Of a stretch of 5,090 nucleotides of DNA, positions 1-4,531 are shown piece by piece. The notes under the pieces were generated by a model. That model had not been told where the DNA came from. It saw nothing but the letters and a program-made list of their open reading frames with translations, and did no database searches. Origin of the DNA: Fimbriiglobus sp. (GTDB lineage Bacteria; Planctomycetota; Planctomycetia; Gemmatales; Gemmataceae); the NCBI GenBank assembly GCA_025352585.1, contig JANXTD010000450.1:1-5090 (forward strand). Reading direction: 5' to 3'. The position numbers and the translations under genes were made by a program. How positions within the stretch are numbered: the first letter of the stretch is position 1; each line of letters starts with the position of its first letter.

Positions 1-3
1 GGC

Positions 4-1047
4 GTGACGCCCGCCCGCCGCATCCTGATCGCCACCGACGCCTGGCACCCGCAGGTCAACGGGGTCGTCCGCACCCTCGACACCACGGTGCGGACGCTGC
101 GCGAGTTGGGCCACACGGTTGAAGTGGTCGAGCCGTCGGCGTACCGCCAAGTCGGCGTGCCGTTCTACCCTGAAATCCGCCTGGCGCTGGCGATGCCGCG
201 GCACGTCGAGCGGCGGGTGCGCGAGTTCCGGCCCGACCACGTCCACGTCTCGACCGAAGGCCCGCTCGGCCTGACCGTCCGCCGCTACTGCCTGCGCCGC
301 GGCTGGGCCTTCACGACGGCGTACCACACGCGCTACCCCGAGTACCTGCGGGAGCTTGCCCGCGTCCCGGAGTCGTGGGGCTACGCGGCGCTGCGGCGCT
401 TCCACAACGCCGCGGCGGCGATGATGGTCGCCACGCCGAGCCTCGAAGCCGAGTTGGTCGCGCGAGGGTTCACGGTGCCGATCCGCCGCTGGTCGCGCGG
501 CGTCGAGGCGGCGACCTTCCACCCGCGCGACCGGGTCGAGTCGCCGGACCCGCGGCCGGTGCAACTTTATGTGGGCCGGGTGTCGGCGGAGAAGGGGATC
601 GAAGACTTCCTGAAGTTGGCGACGACGGGGACGAAGGTCGTCGTCGGCGACGGCCCCGCCCGCGCCGACCTCGAACGCCGCTACCCCGCCGCGAAGTTCC
701 TCGGCTACCGCAAGGGCGACGAGTTGGGGGCGTGCTATGCGGCGGCCGACGTCTTCGTCTTCCCCTCACGCACCGACACCTTCGGCCTCGTCGTTGTCGA
801 GGCGCTGGCGAGCGGCCTGCCGGTCGCGGCCTACCCGGTGACGGGGCCGATCGACATCGTCACGCGCCCCGAACTCGGCTGCCTGCACGCCGACTTGGCG
901 GCGGCCGTCGCGGGGGCGTTGGCGACGGGGCGACGCGGCGACTGCCTGGCCGAGGCGGCGAAGTACACCTGGGGCGGCTGCACGGCGCAATTCCTGGCGA
1001 ACCTCGCCCCGCTGCGGTCACCACGTCCCGGCGGAACGTCCGCGTGA
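4..1047 (+). CDS. Glycosyltransferase, GT4 family, GDP-mannose-dependent alpha-mannosyltransferase-like
   Basis: Predicted cytosolic or membrane-associated GT-B enzyme that moves a sugar from a nucleotide donor to a lipid or glycan acceptor. The 347 residues cover both Rossmann domains. The N-terminal acceptor domain has HPQVNGVVRTL (residues 15-25), HVSTEGPLGL (81-90) and AYHTRYPEY (106-114, with H108). The C-terminal donor domain has YVGRVSAEKGIEDF (189-202, with R192 and K197), GDGP (215-218) and PSRTDTFGLVVVEALASG (254-271). The family's E-x7-E pair appears here as D258 and E266, and GPIDIV follows at 281-286. The pattern matches the MgtA/PimB-like and SqdX-like branch of GT4; donor and acceptor cannot be fixed from sequence. 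The GTG at base 4 is taken as the start because family members begin just before the RILIATDAW strand. Only three bases lie upstream, so the ribosome site is not visible and a longer N-terminus cannot be excluded. The C-terminus looks complete. Confidence 0.9.
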   Translation: MTPARRILIATDAWHPQVNGVVRTLDTTVRTLRELGHTVEVVEPSAYRQVGVPFYPEIRLALAMPRHVERRVREFRPDHVHVSTEGPLGLTVRRYCLRRGWAFTTAYHTRYPEYLRELARVPESWGYAALRRFHNAAAAMMVATPSLEAELVARGFTVPIRRWSRGVEAATFHPRDRVESPDPRPVQLYVGRVSAEKGIEDFLKLATTGTKVVVGDGPARADLERRYPAAKFLGYRKGDELGACYAAADVFVFPSRTDTFGLVVVEALASGLPVAAYPVTGPIDIVTRPELGCLHADLAAAVAGALATGRRGDCLAEAAKYTWGGCTAQFLANLAPLRSPRPGGTSA

Positions 1048-1079
1048 CCGGGGGTTCCGGGCGCTCGCCGTCGTCACGC
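1042..1079. terminator. Inverted repeat spanning two convergent stop codons, possible bidirectional terminator
   Basis: GCGTGAC (1042-1048) and GTCACGC (1073-1079) are perfect 7-bp inverted arms around a 24-base loop. The left arm contains the TGA of the glycosyltransferase. The right arm contains the TGA of the opposing hydrolase. Inside the loop, GGCG (1060-1063) and CGCC (1066-1069) could form a small inner stem. No T-tract follows on either strand, so this is not a classic intrinsic terminator. It may still pause or end both transcripts, or be chance in GC-rich DNA. Confidence 0.35.
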
Positions 1080-1925
1080 CACCGGGTTCGTCAGCGTGCC
1101 GACGCCGTCGATGGTGATCTCGACCACGTCGCCGCGGCTCAGCGTGAAGTCGTCCGGCGGGACGATCCCGGTGCCGGTCAGCAGGAGCGCCCCGTCGGGG
1201 AACTCGTTCTCCTTGAACAGCCACTCCGCCAGGCTTTCCGGCGTCCGCGTCAGTTGGGCCAGCGTCGTCGTGCCCTCAAAGCCGACGCGGCCGGCGCGGC
1301 GGATGACGAGGCGGATCGTGATCCCGTCGAGCGGCGGCAGTTCGCCGACGAGCGTCACGGCGGGGCCGATGGCGCACGAGCCGCGGTAGATTTTCGCCTG
1401 CGGCAAGTACAGCGGGTTCTCCCCCTCGATGTCGCGCGAACTCACGTCGTTCCCGACGGTGTAGCCGACGATTTTGCCGGCGGGCGAGATCACCAGCGTG
1501 AACTCGGGTTCGGGCACGCTCCACTTGCTGTCGGCCCGCACGCGGATCGGCTCGCCGGGCGACGCGACCCGGCTCGGCGTCGCCTTGAGGAAGAGTTCCG
1601 GCCGCGCGGCGGTGTAAACCTTGTCGTAGAACTGCGCCGCCCCCGCCGACTCCTCCTCGCGGGCGACCTTGCTGCGCTTGTAGGTCACGCCGGCCGCCCA
1701 GACTTCCTGGCGATCAACGGGGTGCAAAAACATCAGCCCGGCGACCGGCTCGGCGACGGCCTTCGCGCTCAACGCCGCGGCGGTGCCGGCCGGGTCGGGG
1801 GCGTGAAGCAGGTCGGCGAGCGTCGCGAACCGGCCGGCGGCGAGGTCCACCTCGTGGGCGTGGCCGTCGTGCAAGCGGACCACGGCCACGCGGCCGTCGG
1901 GTCGTCGAATTTTCGCCAGGGGCAT
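1074..1925 (-). CDS. Fumarylacetoacetate hydrolase superfamily protein, 2-keto-3-deoxy-D-arabinonate dehydratase-like
   Basis: Predicted soluble, metal-dependent enzyme of 283 residues acting on a 2-keto acid. A small N-terminal domain (about 1-70) precedes the FAH catalytic fold (about 75-281). Visible motifs are PELFLKATPS (109-118), VRADSKWSVPEPEFTLVI (129-146), GNDVSSRDIEGENPLYLPQ (158-176) and TGTGIVP (250-256). E139, E141 and D160 fit the family's metal ligands. The E141-D160 distance of 19 matches my recollection of the Sulfolobus KdaD enzyme. The ENPLYLPQAKIY and SCAIGP stretches also resemble KdaD, which dehydrates 2-keto-3-deoxy-arabinonate to 2-ketoglutarate semialdehyde. Other FAH members cleave or decarboxylate aromatic breakdown products, so the substrate is inferred only. 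No aldehyde dehydrogenase or pentonate dehydratase lies nearby to confirm a pentose role. The ATG at 1925-1923 is supported by GGAG seven bases upstream. The gene converges on the glycosyltransferase and diverges from the DedA gene. Confidence 0.9.
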   Translation of the reverse strand: MPLAKIRRPDGRVAVVRLHDGHAHEVDLAAGRFATLADLLHAPDPAGTAAALSAKAVAEPVAGLMFLHPVDRQEVWAAGVTYKRSKVAREEESAGAAQFYDKVYTAARPELFLKATPSRVASPGEPIRVRADSKWSVPEPEFTLVISPAGKIVGYTVGNDVSSRDIEGENPLYLPQAKIYRGSCAIGPAVTLVGELPPLDGITIRLVIRRAGRVGFEGTTTLAQLTRTPESLAEWLFKENEFPDGALLLTGTGIVPPDDFTLSRGDVVEITIDGVGTLTNPVA

Positions 1926-1932
1926 CGGTTCA

Positions 1933-1936
1933 CTCC
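1933..1936 (-). promoter_or_regulatory. Ribosome binding site of the FAH-family gene
   Basis: On the minus strand GGAG lies seven bases before the ATG at 1925. The spacing is good and supports this start. A pyrimidine-rich leader (complement of 1937-1950) lies directly upstream of it. Confidence 0.6.
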
Positions 1937-1958
1937 GGGAAGGGGGGAAGTGTCCGCT

Positions 1959-1988
1959 GTTCTACGGGCGCGGCCGTCGCCGTGCCAA
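1959..1988 (-). promoter_or_regulatory. Candidate sigma-70-type promoter for the FAH-family gene
   Basis: On the minus strand TTGGCA (1988-1983) matches the -35 consensus at five of six positions. TAGAAC (1964-1959) matches the -10 consensus at four of six, with an 18-bp spacer. Transcription would start near 1952 and give a leader of roughly 27 bases that includes the GGAG site. Matches of this quality are common, so this is a candidate only. Confidence 0.35.
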
Positions 1989-2024
1989 CCGGCGTCCGTA
2001 TCCTGGACGTGTTCCCGTCGCTTT

Positions 2025-2030
2025 GGAGAG
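2025..2030 (+). promoter_or_regulatory. Ribosome binding site of the DedA-family gene
   Basis: GGAGAG ends ten bases before the ATG at 2041. This favours 2041 over the in-frame TTG at 2023, which overlaps the site itself. Confidence 0.55.
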
Positions 2031-2040
2031 ATGCCCCGGC

Positions 2041-2790
2041 ATGGACGATCTGCTCGCACAAGTCGGCGTCATCGTGCGCACCGTCTTCGACCTCGACCAC
2101 CCGCTCGGCTTCCTCAACCCCGACGTGTGGCGCGACGTGCTCAGCCGCCCGGAGATGTTCTGGGCGGCGATCGTAGTGCTCAACGCGATCGTCTTCACCG
2201 AGACCGGCCTGCTCGTCGGCTTCCTGCTGCCGGGCGACTCGCTGCTGGTCGTAACCGGCTTCGTCGCCGGCCAGAGCGGCTGGAACCTGCCCATCCTCAT
2301 CGGTACCCTGTGCGTGTCGGCGATCGTCGGCGACAGCGTCGGCTACTGGATCGGGGCCAAGGCGGGGCCGCGCATCTTCTCGCGACCCGACGGGCGGATT
2401 TTCCGGCAGTCCTACATCCAGAGTGCGAAGGACTTCTACGACCGGCACGGCGGTAAGACGGTGATCCTCGCGCGCTTCGTGCCGATCGTGCGGACCTTCG
2501 CGCCGGTCGTCGCCGGGGCCGGCAAGATGAACTACCGCACCTTCCTGGCCTACAACGTCGTCGGCGGGATTCTCTGGGTCACGAGCATGGTCCTCTTCGG
2601 CTACTTCCTGATCGACCTCATCGACCCCGTGTTGAAGCCGGTCTTCGGCCCGAACTTCACGATCGCCAAGCACATCGACAAGATCGCCATCGTGATCATC
2701 GCCGTCTCCGTCCTGCCAATGCTGTTCAAAGCCGTCAACTCATGGCGTAAGCCGAAAGTCAAACCGCCCGCGACGGCCGTCTCCGTTTGA
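2041..2790 (+). CDS. DedA/VTT-family integral membrane protein
   Basis: A 249-residue inner-membrane protein of the DedA (SNARE-associated/VTT) family. Members support membrane homeostasis, and some recycle undecaprenyl phosphate or other lipids across the membrane. Hydrophobic stretches lie at about 41-77, 83-105, 142-160, 169-193 and 214-232. The acidic motif FTETGLLVGFLLPGDSLL (52-69) gives E54 and D66, twelve residues apart. The basic motif ARFVPIVRTFAPVVAGAGKM (144-163) gives R145 and R151, six apart. Both spacings equal those of the essential E39/D51 and R130/R136 pairs described in E. coli YqjA, so the protein looks functional. GDSVGYWIG (97-105) is also typical. The C-terminal tail (about 235-249) is basic and proline-rich. 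I chose the ATG at 2041 because GGAGAG precedes it; starting at TTG 2023 would add only six poorly characteristic residues. The transported lipid cannot be told from sequence. kbl follows after 38 bases on the same strand, so co-transcription is plausible. Confidence 0.92.
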   Translation: MDDLLAQVGVIVRTVFDLDHPLGFLNPDVWRDVLSRPEMFWAAIVVLNAIVFTETGLLVGFLLPGDSLLVVTGFVAGQSGWNLPILIGTLCVSAIVGDSVGYWIGAKAGPRIFSRPDGRIFRQSYIQSAKDFYDRHGGKTVILARFVPIVRTFAPVVAGAGKMNYRTFLAYNVVGGILWVTSMVLFGYFLIDLIDPVLKPVFGPNFTIAKHIDKIAIVIIAVSVLPMLFKAVNSWRKPKVKPPATAVSV

Positions 2791-2793
2791 CTA

Positions 2794-2821
2794 TACCCCA
2801 CACCCGATACCCAACACCCGA
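2794..2821 (+). repeat. Four tandem heptamers (consensus YACCCNA) in the dedA-kbl spacer
   Basis: The 28 bases divide exactly into TACCCCA, CACCCGA, TACCCAA and CACCCGA. Read as two 14-mers, TACCCCACACCCGA and TACCCAACACCCGA differ at one base. The tract is rich in C and A and nearly free of G and T, unlike the coding DNA around it. It fills most of the spacer and runs into the weak GAGAAAG site before the kbl ATG, so it would form part of the kbl leader. Its function is unknown. Confidence 0.75.
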
Positions 2822-2826
2822 GAAAG
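2820..2826 (+). promoter_or_regulatory. Weak ribosome binding site of kbl
   Basis: The purine run GAGAAAG ends two bases before the ATG at 2829. Spacing is short and there is no GGAG core, so initiation may be weak, coupled to dedA translation, or helped by the unstructured A/C-rich leader. Confidence 0.3.
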
Positions 2827-2828
2827 AC

Positions 2829-4019
2829 ATGCCCGCCGCCGGCCTGAACAAGCATCTCCAAGAACAACTCGCCGGCCTCAAGACGCAGGGGCTGTTGAAG
2901 TCCGAGCGCTCCATCGCCACGCCGCAGGACGCCGAGATCACGGTCAACGGCCGCGCGGTCGTCAACTTCTGCGCGAACAACTACCTCGGCCTGTCGAACC
3001 ACCCCGAAGTCGTCGCGGCGGCCGAGGAGGGTCTGAAGACGTGGGGTTACGGGCTGTCGAGCGTGCGGTTCATTTGCGGCACGCAGTCGATCCACAAGCA
3101 AGCCGAGGCGCAGGTCGCCCGCTTCTTCCGCAAGGCCGACGCGATCCTGTACATCGCCTGTTTCGACGCCAACGGCGGGCTGTTCGAGCCGCTGCTGGGT
3201 GAGAACGACGCGGTCCTTTCGGACGCCCTGAACCACGCCAGCATCATCGACGGCGTGCGGCTCTGTAAGGCGAAGCGGCTACGCTACGCCCACAACGACA
3301 TGAATGACCTGCGGGCCAAACTCGTCGAGGCGAAGGGCTGCCGCTTCAAGATGATCTTCACCGACTCCGTGTTTAGCATGGACGGCGACATTGCCCGGCT
3401 GGCCGACATCTGCGAGCTGGCCGACGAGTTCGACGCCATCGTCGGCATCGACGACTGCCACGCCACGGGGCACCTCGGCGCGACCGGCCGCGGGGCCGCC
3501 GAGGTGGCCGGCTGCCTCGACCGCATCGACATCATCACCGGCACGCTCGGCAAGACCCTCGGCGGCGGGGCCGGCGGCTTCACGGTCGCGTCGGCGGAGG
3601 TCGTCGAGTGGCTGCGGAACCGCTCGCGGCCGTACCTGTTCTCGAATTCCGTGCCGCCGAGTCTCGTCGCAGCCGGGATGAAAGCCCTCGAACTCGTCGA
3701 TGGGGCGACCGACTTGCGGGCGACCCTGAAGGCGAAGACGGCGCGGCTGCGGGCGGGGCTGGAGGCGGCCGGGTTCACCGTCAAACCGGGGCCGACGCCG
3801 ATCCTGCCGGTGATGCTCGGCGACGCCACGGTCGCCGCGAAGATGTCGGAGTTGCTGCTCGCCGCGGGCGTCTACGTCGTCGGCTTCAGCTTCCCCGTGG
3901 TGCCACAGGGCCAGGCCCGCATCCGCATCCAGGTGTCGGCGGCCCACACCGCCGCGCAGGTCGATCACGCCATCGACGCCTTCCGGTCGGCCGGCCGGGA
4001 GTTGGGCGTGGTCGCCTGA
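2829..4019 (+). CDS. kbl: Glycine C-acetyltransferase (2-amino-3-ketobutyrate CoA ligase)
   Basis: Cytosolic PLP-dependent alpha-oxoamine synthase that interconverts 2-amino-3-ketobutyrate plus CoA with glycine plus acetyl-CoA. It is the second step of threonine breakdown after threonine dehydrogenase. The 396 residues match the usual length of about 398. Motifs in order are NFCANNYLGLSNHPE (46-60), SVRFICGTQSIHK (78-90), CFDANGGLFEPLLG (111-124), SDALNHASIIDGVRLCKAKR (131-150, with H136 expected to stack on PLP), VFSMDGDIA (181-189), DDCHATGHLG (208-217, with D208 and H211), the PLP-lysine motif TGTLGKTLGGG (237-247, with K242) and GQARIRIQVSAAHT (361-374, with R366 for the substrate carboxylate). 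Long identical stretches to E. coli Kbl distinguish it from the paralogues BioF, HemA and serine palmitoyltransferase. The ATG at 2829 gives the family-typical N-terminus. The TTG at 2787 would overlap the dedA stop and translate the heptamer repeat. No threonine dehydrogenase gene is visible. Confidence 0.95.
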   Translation: MPAAGLNKHLQEQLAGLKTQGLLKSERSIATPQDAEITVNGRAVVNFCANNYLGLSNHPEVVAAAEEGLKTWGYGLSSVRFICGTQSIHKQAEAQVARFFRKADAILYIACFDANGGLFEPLLGENDAVLSDALNHASIIDGVRLCKAKRLRYAHNDMNDLRAKLVEAKGCRFKMIFTDSVFSMDGDIARLADICELADEFDAIVGIDDCHATGHLGATGRGAAEVAGCLDRIDIITGTLGKTLGGGAGGFTVASAEVVEWLRNRSRPYLFSNSVPPSLVAAGMKALELVDGATDLRATLKAKTARLRAGLEAAGFTVKPGPTPILPVMLGDATVAAKMSELLLAAGVYVVGFSFPVVPQGQARIRIQVSAAHTAAQVDHAIDAFRSAGRELGVVA

Positions 4020-4031
4020 CCGCGCTGGCCT

Positions 4032-4060
4032 GCGCCCGATTTGCCGGGTGTAGTGGGCGC
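4032..4060 (+). terminator. Possible stem-loop downstream of kbl
   Basis: GCGCCC (4032-4037) and GGGCGC (4055-4060) are perfect 6-bp inverted arms around a 17-base loop, beginning 13 bases after the kbl stop. The position suits a terminator. There is no T-tract, however, and such arms are easy to find in GC-rich DNA. Confidence 0.2.
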
Positions 4061-4096
4061 GCCGGCGGGGGAACGCGAAACTCCCGACGCGGCCGG

Positions 4097-4124
4097 TTGC
4101 GTGGAAGGTGGCATTTGCTACGTT
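4097..4124 (+). promoter_or_regulatory. Candidate promoter upstream of the small membrane ORFs
   Basis: TTGCGT (4097-4102), a 16-bp spacer, then TACGTT (4119-4124) preceded by TGC, an extended -10 arrangement. This lies in the only A/T-richer pocket (about 4112-4133) of the 181-bp spacer after kbl. Initiation near 4131 would leave a leader of about 37 bases to the GTG at 4168 or about 70 to the ATG at 4201. The hexamer matches are only moderate. Confidence 0.3.
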
Positions 4125-4151
4125 ATGTCAAACTCCGCCGCCCCGCGGCCC

Positions 4152-4193
4152 GGAAGGGGTGCCCGCCGTGACGACACTTGCGACTGCGAAAGG
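4152..4193 (+). promoter_or_regulatory. Two alternative ribosome binding sites for the small membrane protein
   Basis: GGAAGGGG (4152-4159) lies eight bases before the GTG at 4168. GAAAGG (4188-4193) lies seven bases before the ATG at 4201. Both starts are in the same frame, so the gene may have two starts, or one of the sites may be fortuitous. Confidence 0.45.
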
Positions 4194-4200
4194 CTCGGGA

Positions 4201-4401
4201 ATGGAAAAGTACCTTTGCTACGGGGCGCTCGGCGTCGCCGGACTCATGGGGCTGCTGTTCCTGCTCGACCTGGCCGCCGGCGTCCCGTTCGGCGGCGGCA
4301 TCGCCAACGGCGGCCCGTTCCTGGTCCCCGACATCCTCGGCATCCTGGCCAGCGGCGTCGTCGGCTTCCTCGGATTCAACGCGATGAAGGAACTCAAGTA
4401 G
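4201..4401 (+). CDS. Small protein with two predicted membrane segments, function unknown
   Basis: A 66-residue hydrophobic protein with segments at about 5-27 and 41-59, joined by a glycine-rich loop (FGGGIANGGPF, 30-40). A conserved-looking aspartate (D23) and P43-D44 lie near the membrane edges, and the C-terminal tail MKELK is basic. I recognise no enzymatic motif. My impression is that such short two-segment proteins are common in planctomycete genomes, but I cannot name a family. The ATG at 4201 follows GAAAGG with a seven-base spacer, and MEKYLCY is a natural membrane-protein start. An in-frame GTG at 4168 has an even stronger upstream GGAAGGGG (4152-4159, eight-base spacer). It would add 11 residues, giving 77, so the start is uncertain. 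Codon use agrees with the neighbours. A hairpin and a 26-residue ORF follow on the same strand. Confidence 0.7.
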   Translation: MEKYLCYGALGVAGLMGLLFLLDLAAGVPFGGGIANGGPFLVPDILGILASGVVGFLGFNAMKELK

Positions 4402-4402
4402 C

Positions 4403-4422
4403 GAGTCCGGCTGCCGCGACTC
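4403..4422 (+). terminator. Stem-loop between the two small membrane ORFs
   Basis: GAGTC (4403-4407) pairs with GACTC (4418-4422), and CGG (4408-4410) pairs with CCG (4414-4416). The result is an eight-pair stem with one bulged C (4417) and a three-base CTG loop. It starts one base after the upstream stop codon and ends five bases before the GGAAAG site of the next ORF. There is no clear T-tract. It could attenuate transcription, protect the upstream mRNA end, or control access to the downstream start. Confidence 0.4.
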
Positions 4423-4427
4423 CCTTC

Positions 4428-4433
4428 GGAAAG
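4428..4433 (+). promoter_or_regulatory. Ribosome binding site of the 26-residue ORF
   Basis: GGAAAG lies nine bases before the ATG at 4443. It is the main non-coding evidence that this ORF is translated. Confidence 0.4.
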
Positions 4434-4442
4434 CAGTCCCCC

Positions 4443-4523
4443 ATGTGTGGCTTGATTATCGGTGCCGCCATCCTCGGCATCGTCGCGATCGGCGTCGCCC
4501 TGGGGTTGCTGCTAGTCGGCTAG
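4443..4523 (+). CDS. 26-residue single-span hydrophobic peptide, function unknown
   Basis: A short ORF encoding an uncharged, almost entirely hydrophobic peptide that begins MCGLIIGAAILG and ends LLLVG, long enough to span the membrane once. Glycines sit at 3, 7, 12, 17, 21 and 26. The four-to-five-residue spacing would align along one helix face, as in small-xxx-small packing motifs. GGAAAG (4428-4433) lies nine bases before the ATG, a credible ribosome site. The upstream ORF ends 41 bases earlier, with a hairpin between them. It could be a small membrane protein partner or regulator, or a toxin-like peptide, though the charged tail common in type I toxins is absent. The cysteine at position 2 is not a lipobox, as no signal sequence precedes it. 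Chance is possible at this length. The purely membrane-like composition and the ribosome site argue for a real gene. Confidence 0.5.
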   Translation: MCGLIIGAAILGIVAIGVALGLLLVG

Positions 4524-4531
4524 TCGCGGCC

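Larger units (their letters stand above)
1926..2040. other. Divergent intergenic region between the FAH-family gene and dedA
   Basis: This 115-bp spacer must carry the start signals for both outward genes unless one is read from further away. The minus-strand promoter candidate sits in its middle. For the plus strand the best -10-like hexamer is TATCCT (1999-2004), with no convincing -35. That hexamer lies inside a short inverted repeat, CGTCC (1993-1997) and GGACG (2005-2009), which might be an operator or simply chance. A purine tract, 11 of whose 14 bases are G, occupies 1937-1950. Confidence 0.4.

Noticed and set aside
2023..2040. A TTG start at 2023 for the DedA protein
   Set aside because: The TTG overlaps the GGAGAG site that suits the ATG at 2041, and the six extra residues look like leader sequence.
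375..2456. A 693-codon open frame on the plus strand crossing three other genes
   Set aside because: It overlaps the glycosyltransferase, runs antisense through the FAH gene and enters dedA. Its translation is arginine-rich with no family motifs, as expected of an alternative frame in GC-rich DNA.
1930..2673. A 247-codon open frame on the minus strand opposite dedA
   Set aside because: The product is a D/E/R/H-rich antisense shadow of dedA codons with no recognisable domain, while the plus strand encodes clear DedA motifs.
2787..2828. A TTG start at 2787 extending Kbl by 14 residues
   Set aside because: It overlaps the dedA stop, would translate the heptamer repeat and is not needed for the family-length protein starting at 2829.
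3279..3968. A 229-codon open frame on the minus strand opposite kbl
   Set aside because: It lies wholly inside kbl, which is certain from its PLP-enzyme motifs, and its composition is typical of an antisense shadow.
4056..4063. GGCGCGCC palindrome after kbl as an operator
   Set aside because: An 8-base G/C-only palindrome is likely by chance in DNA this GC-rich and has no second copy or associated promoter.
4041..4442. Reading the 26-residue peptide as the tail of a 160-codon frame starting at 4041
   Set aside because: The upstream part is an arginine-rich shadow frame overlapping the 66-residue membrane gene; only the part from ATG 4443 has membrane-protein composition and its own ribosome site.
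4524..4531. A terminator between the peptide ORF and hemD
   Set aside because: The eight-base gap and its flanks show no stable inverted repeat or T-tract.
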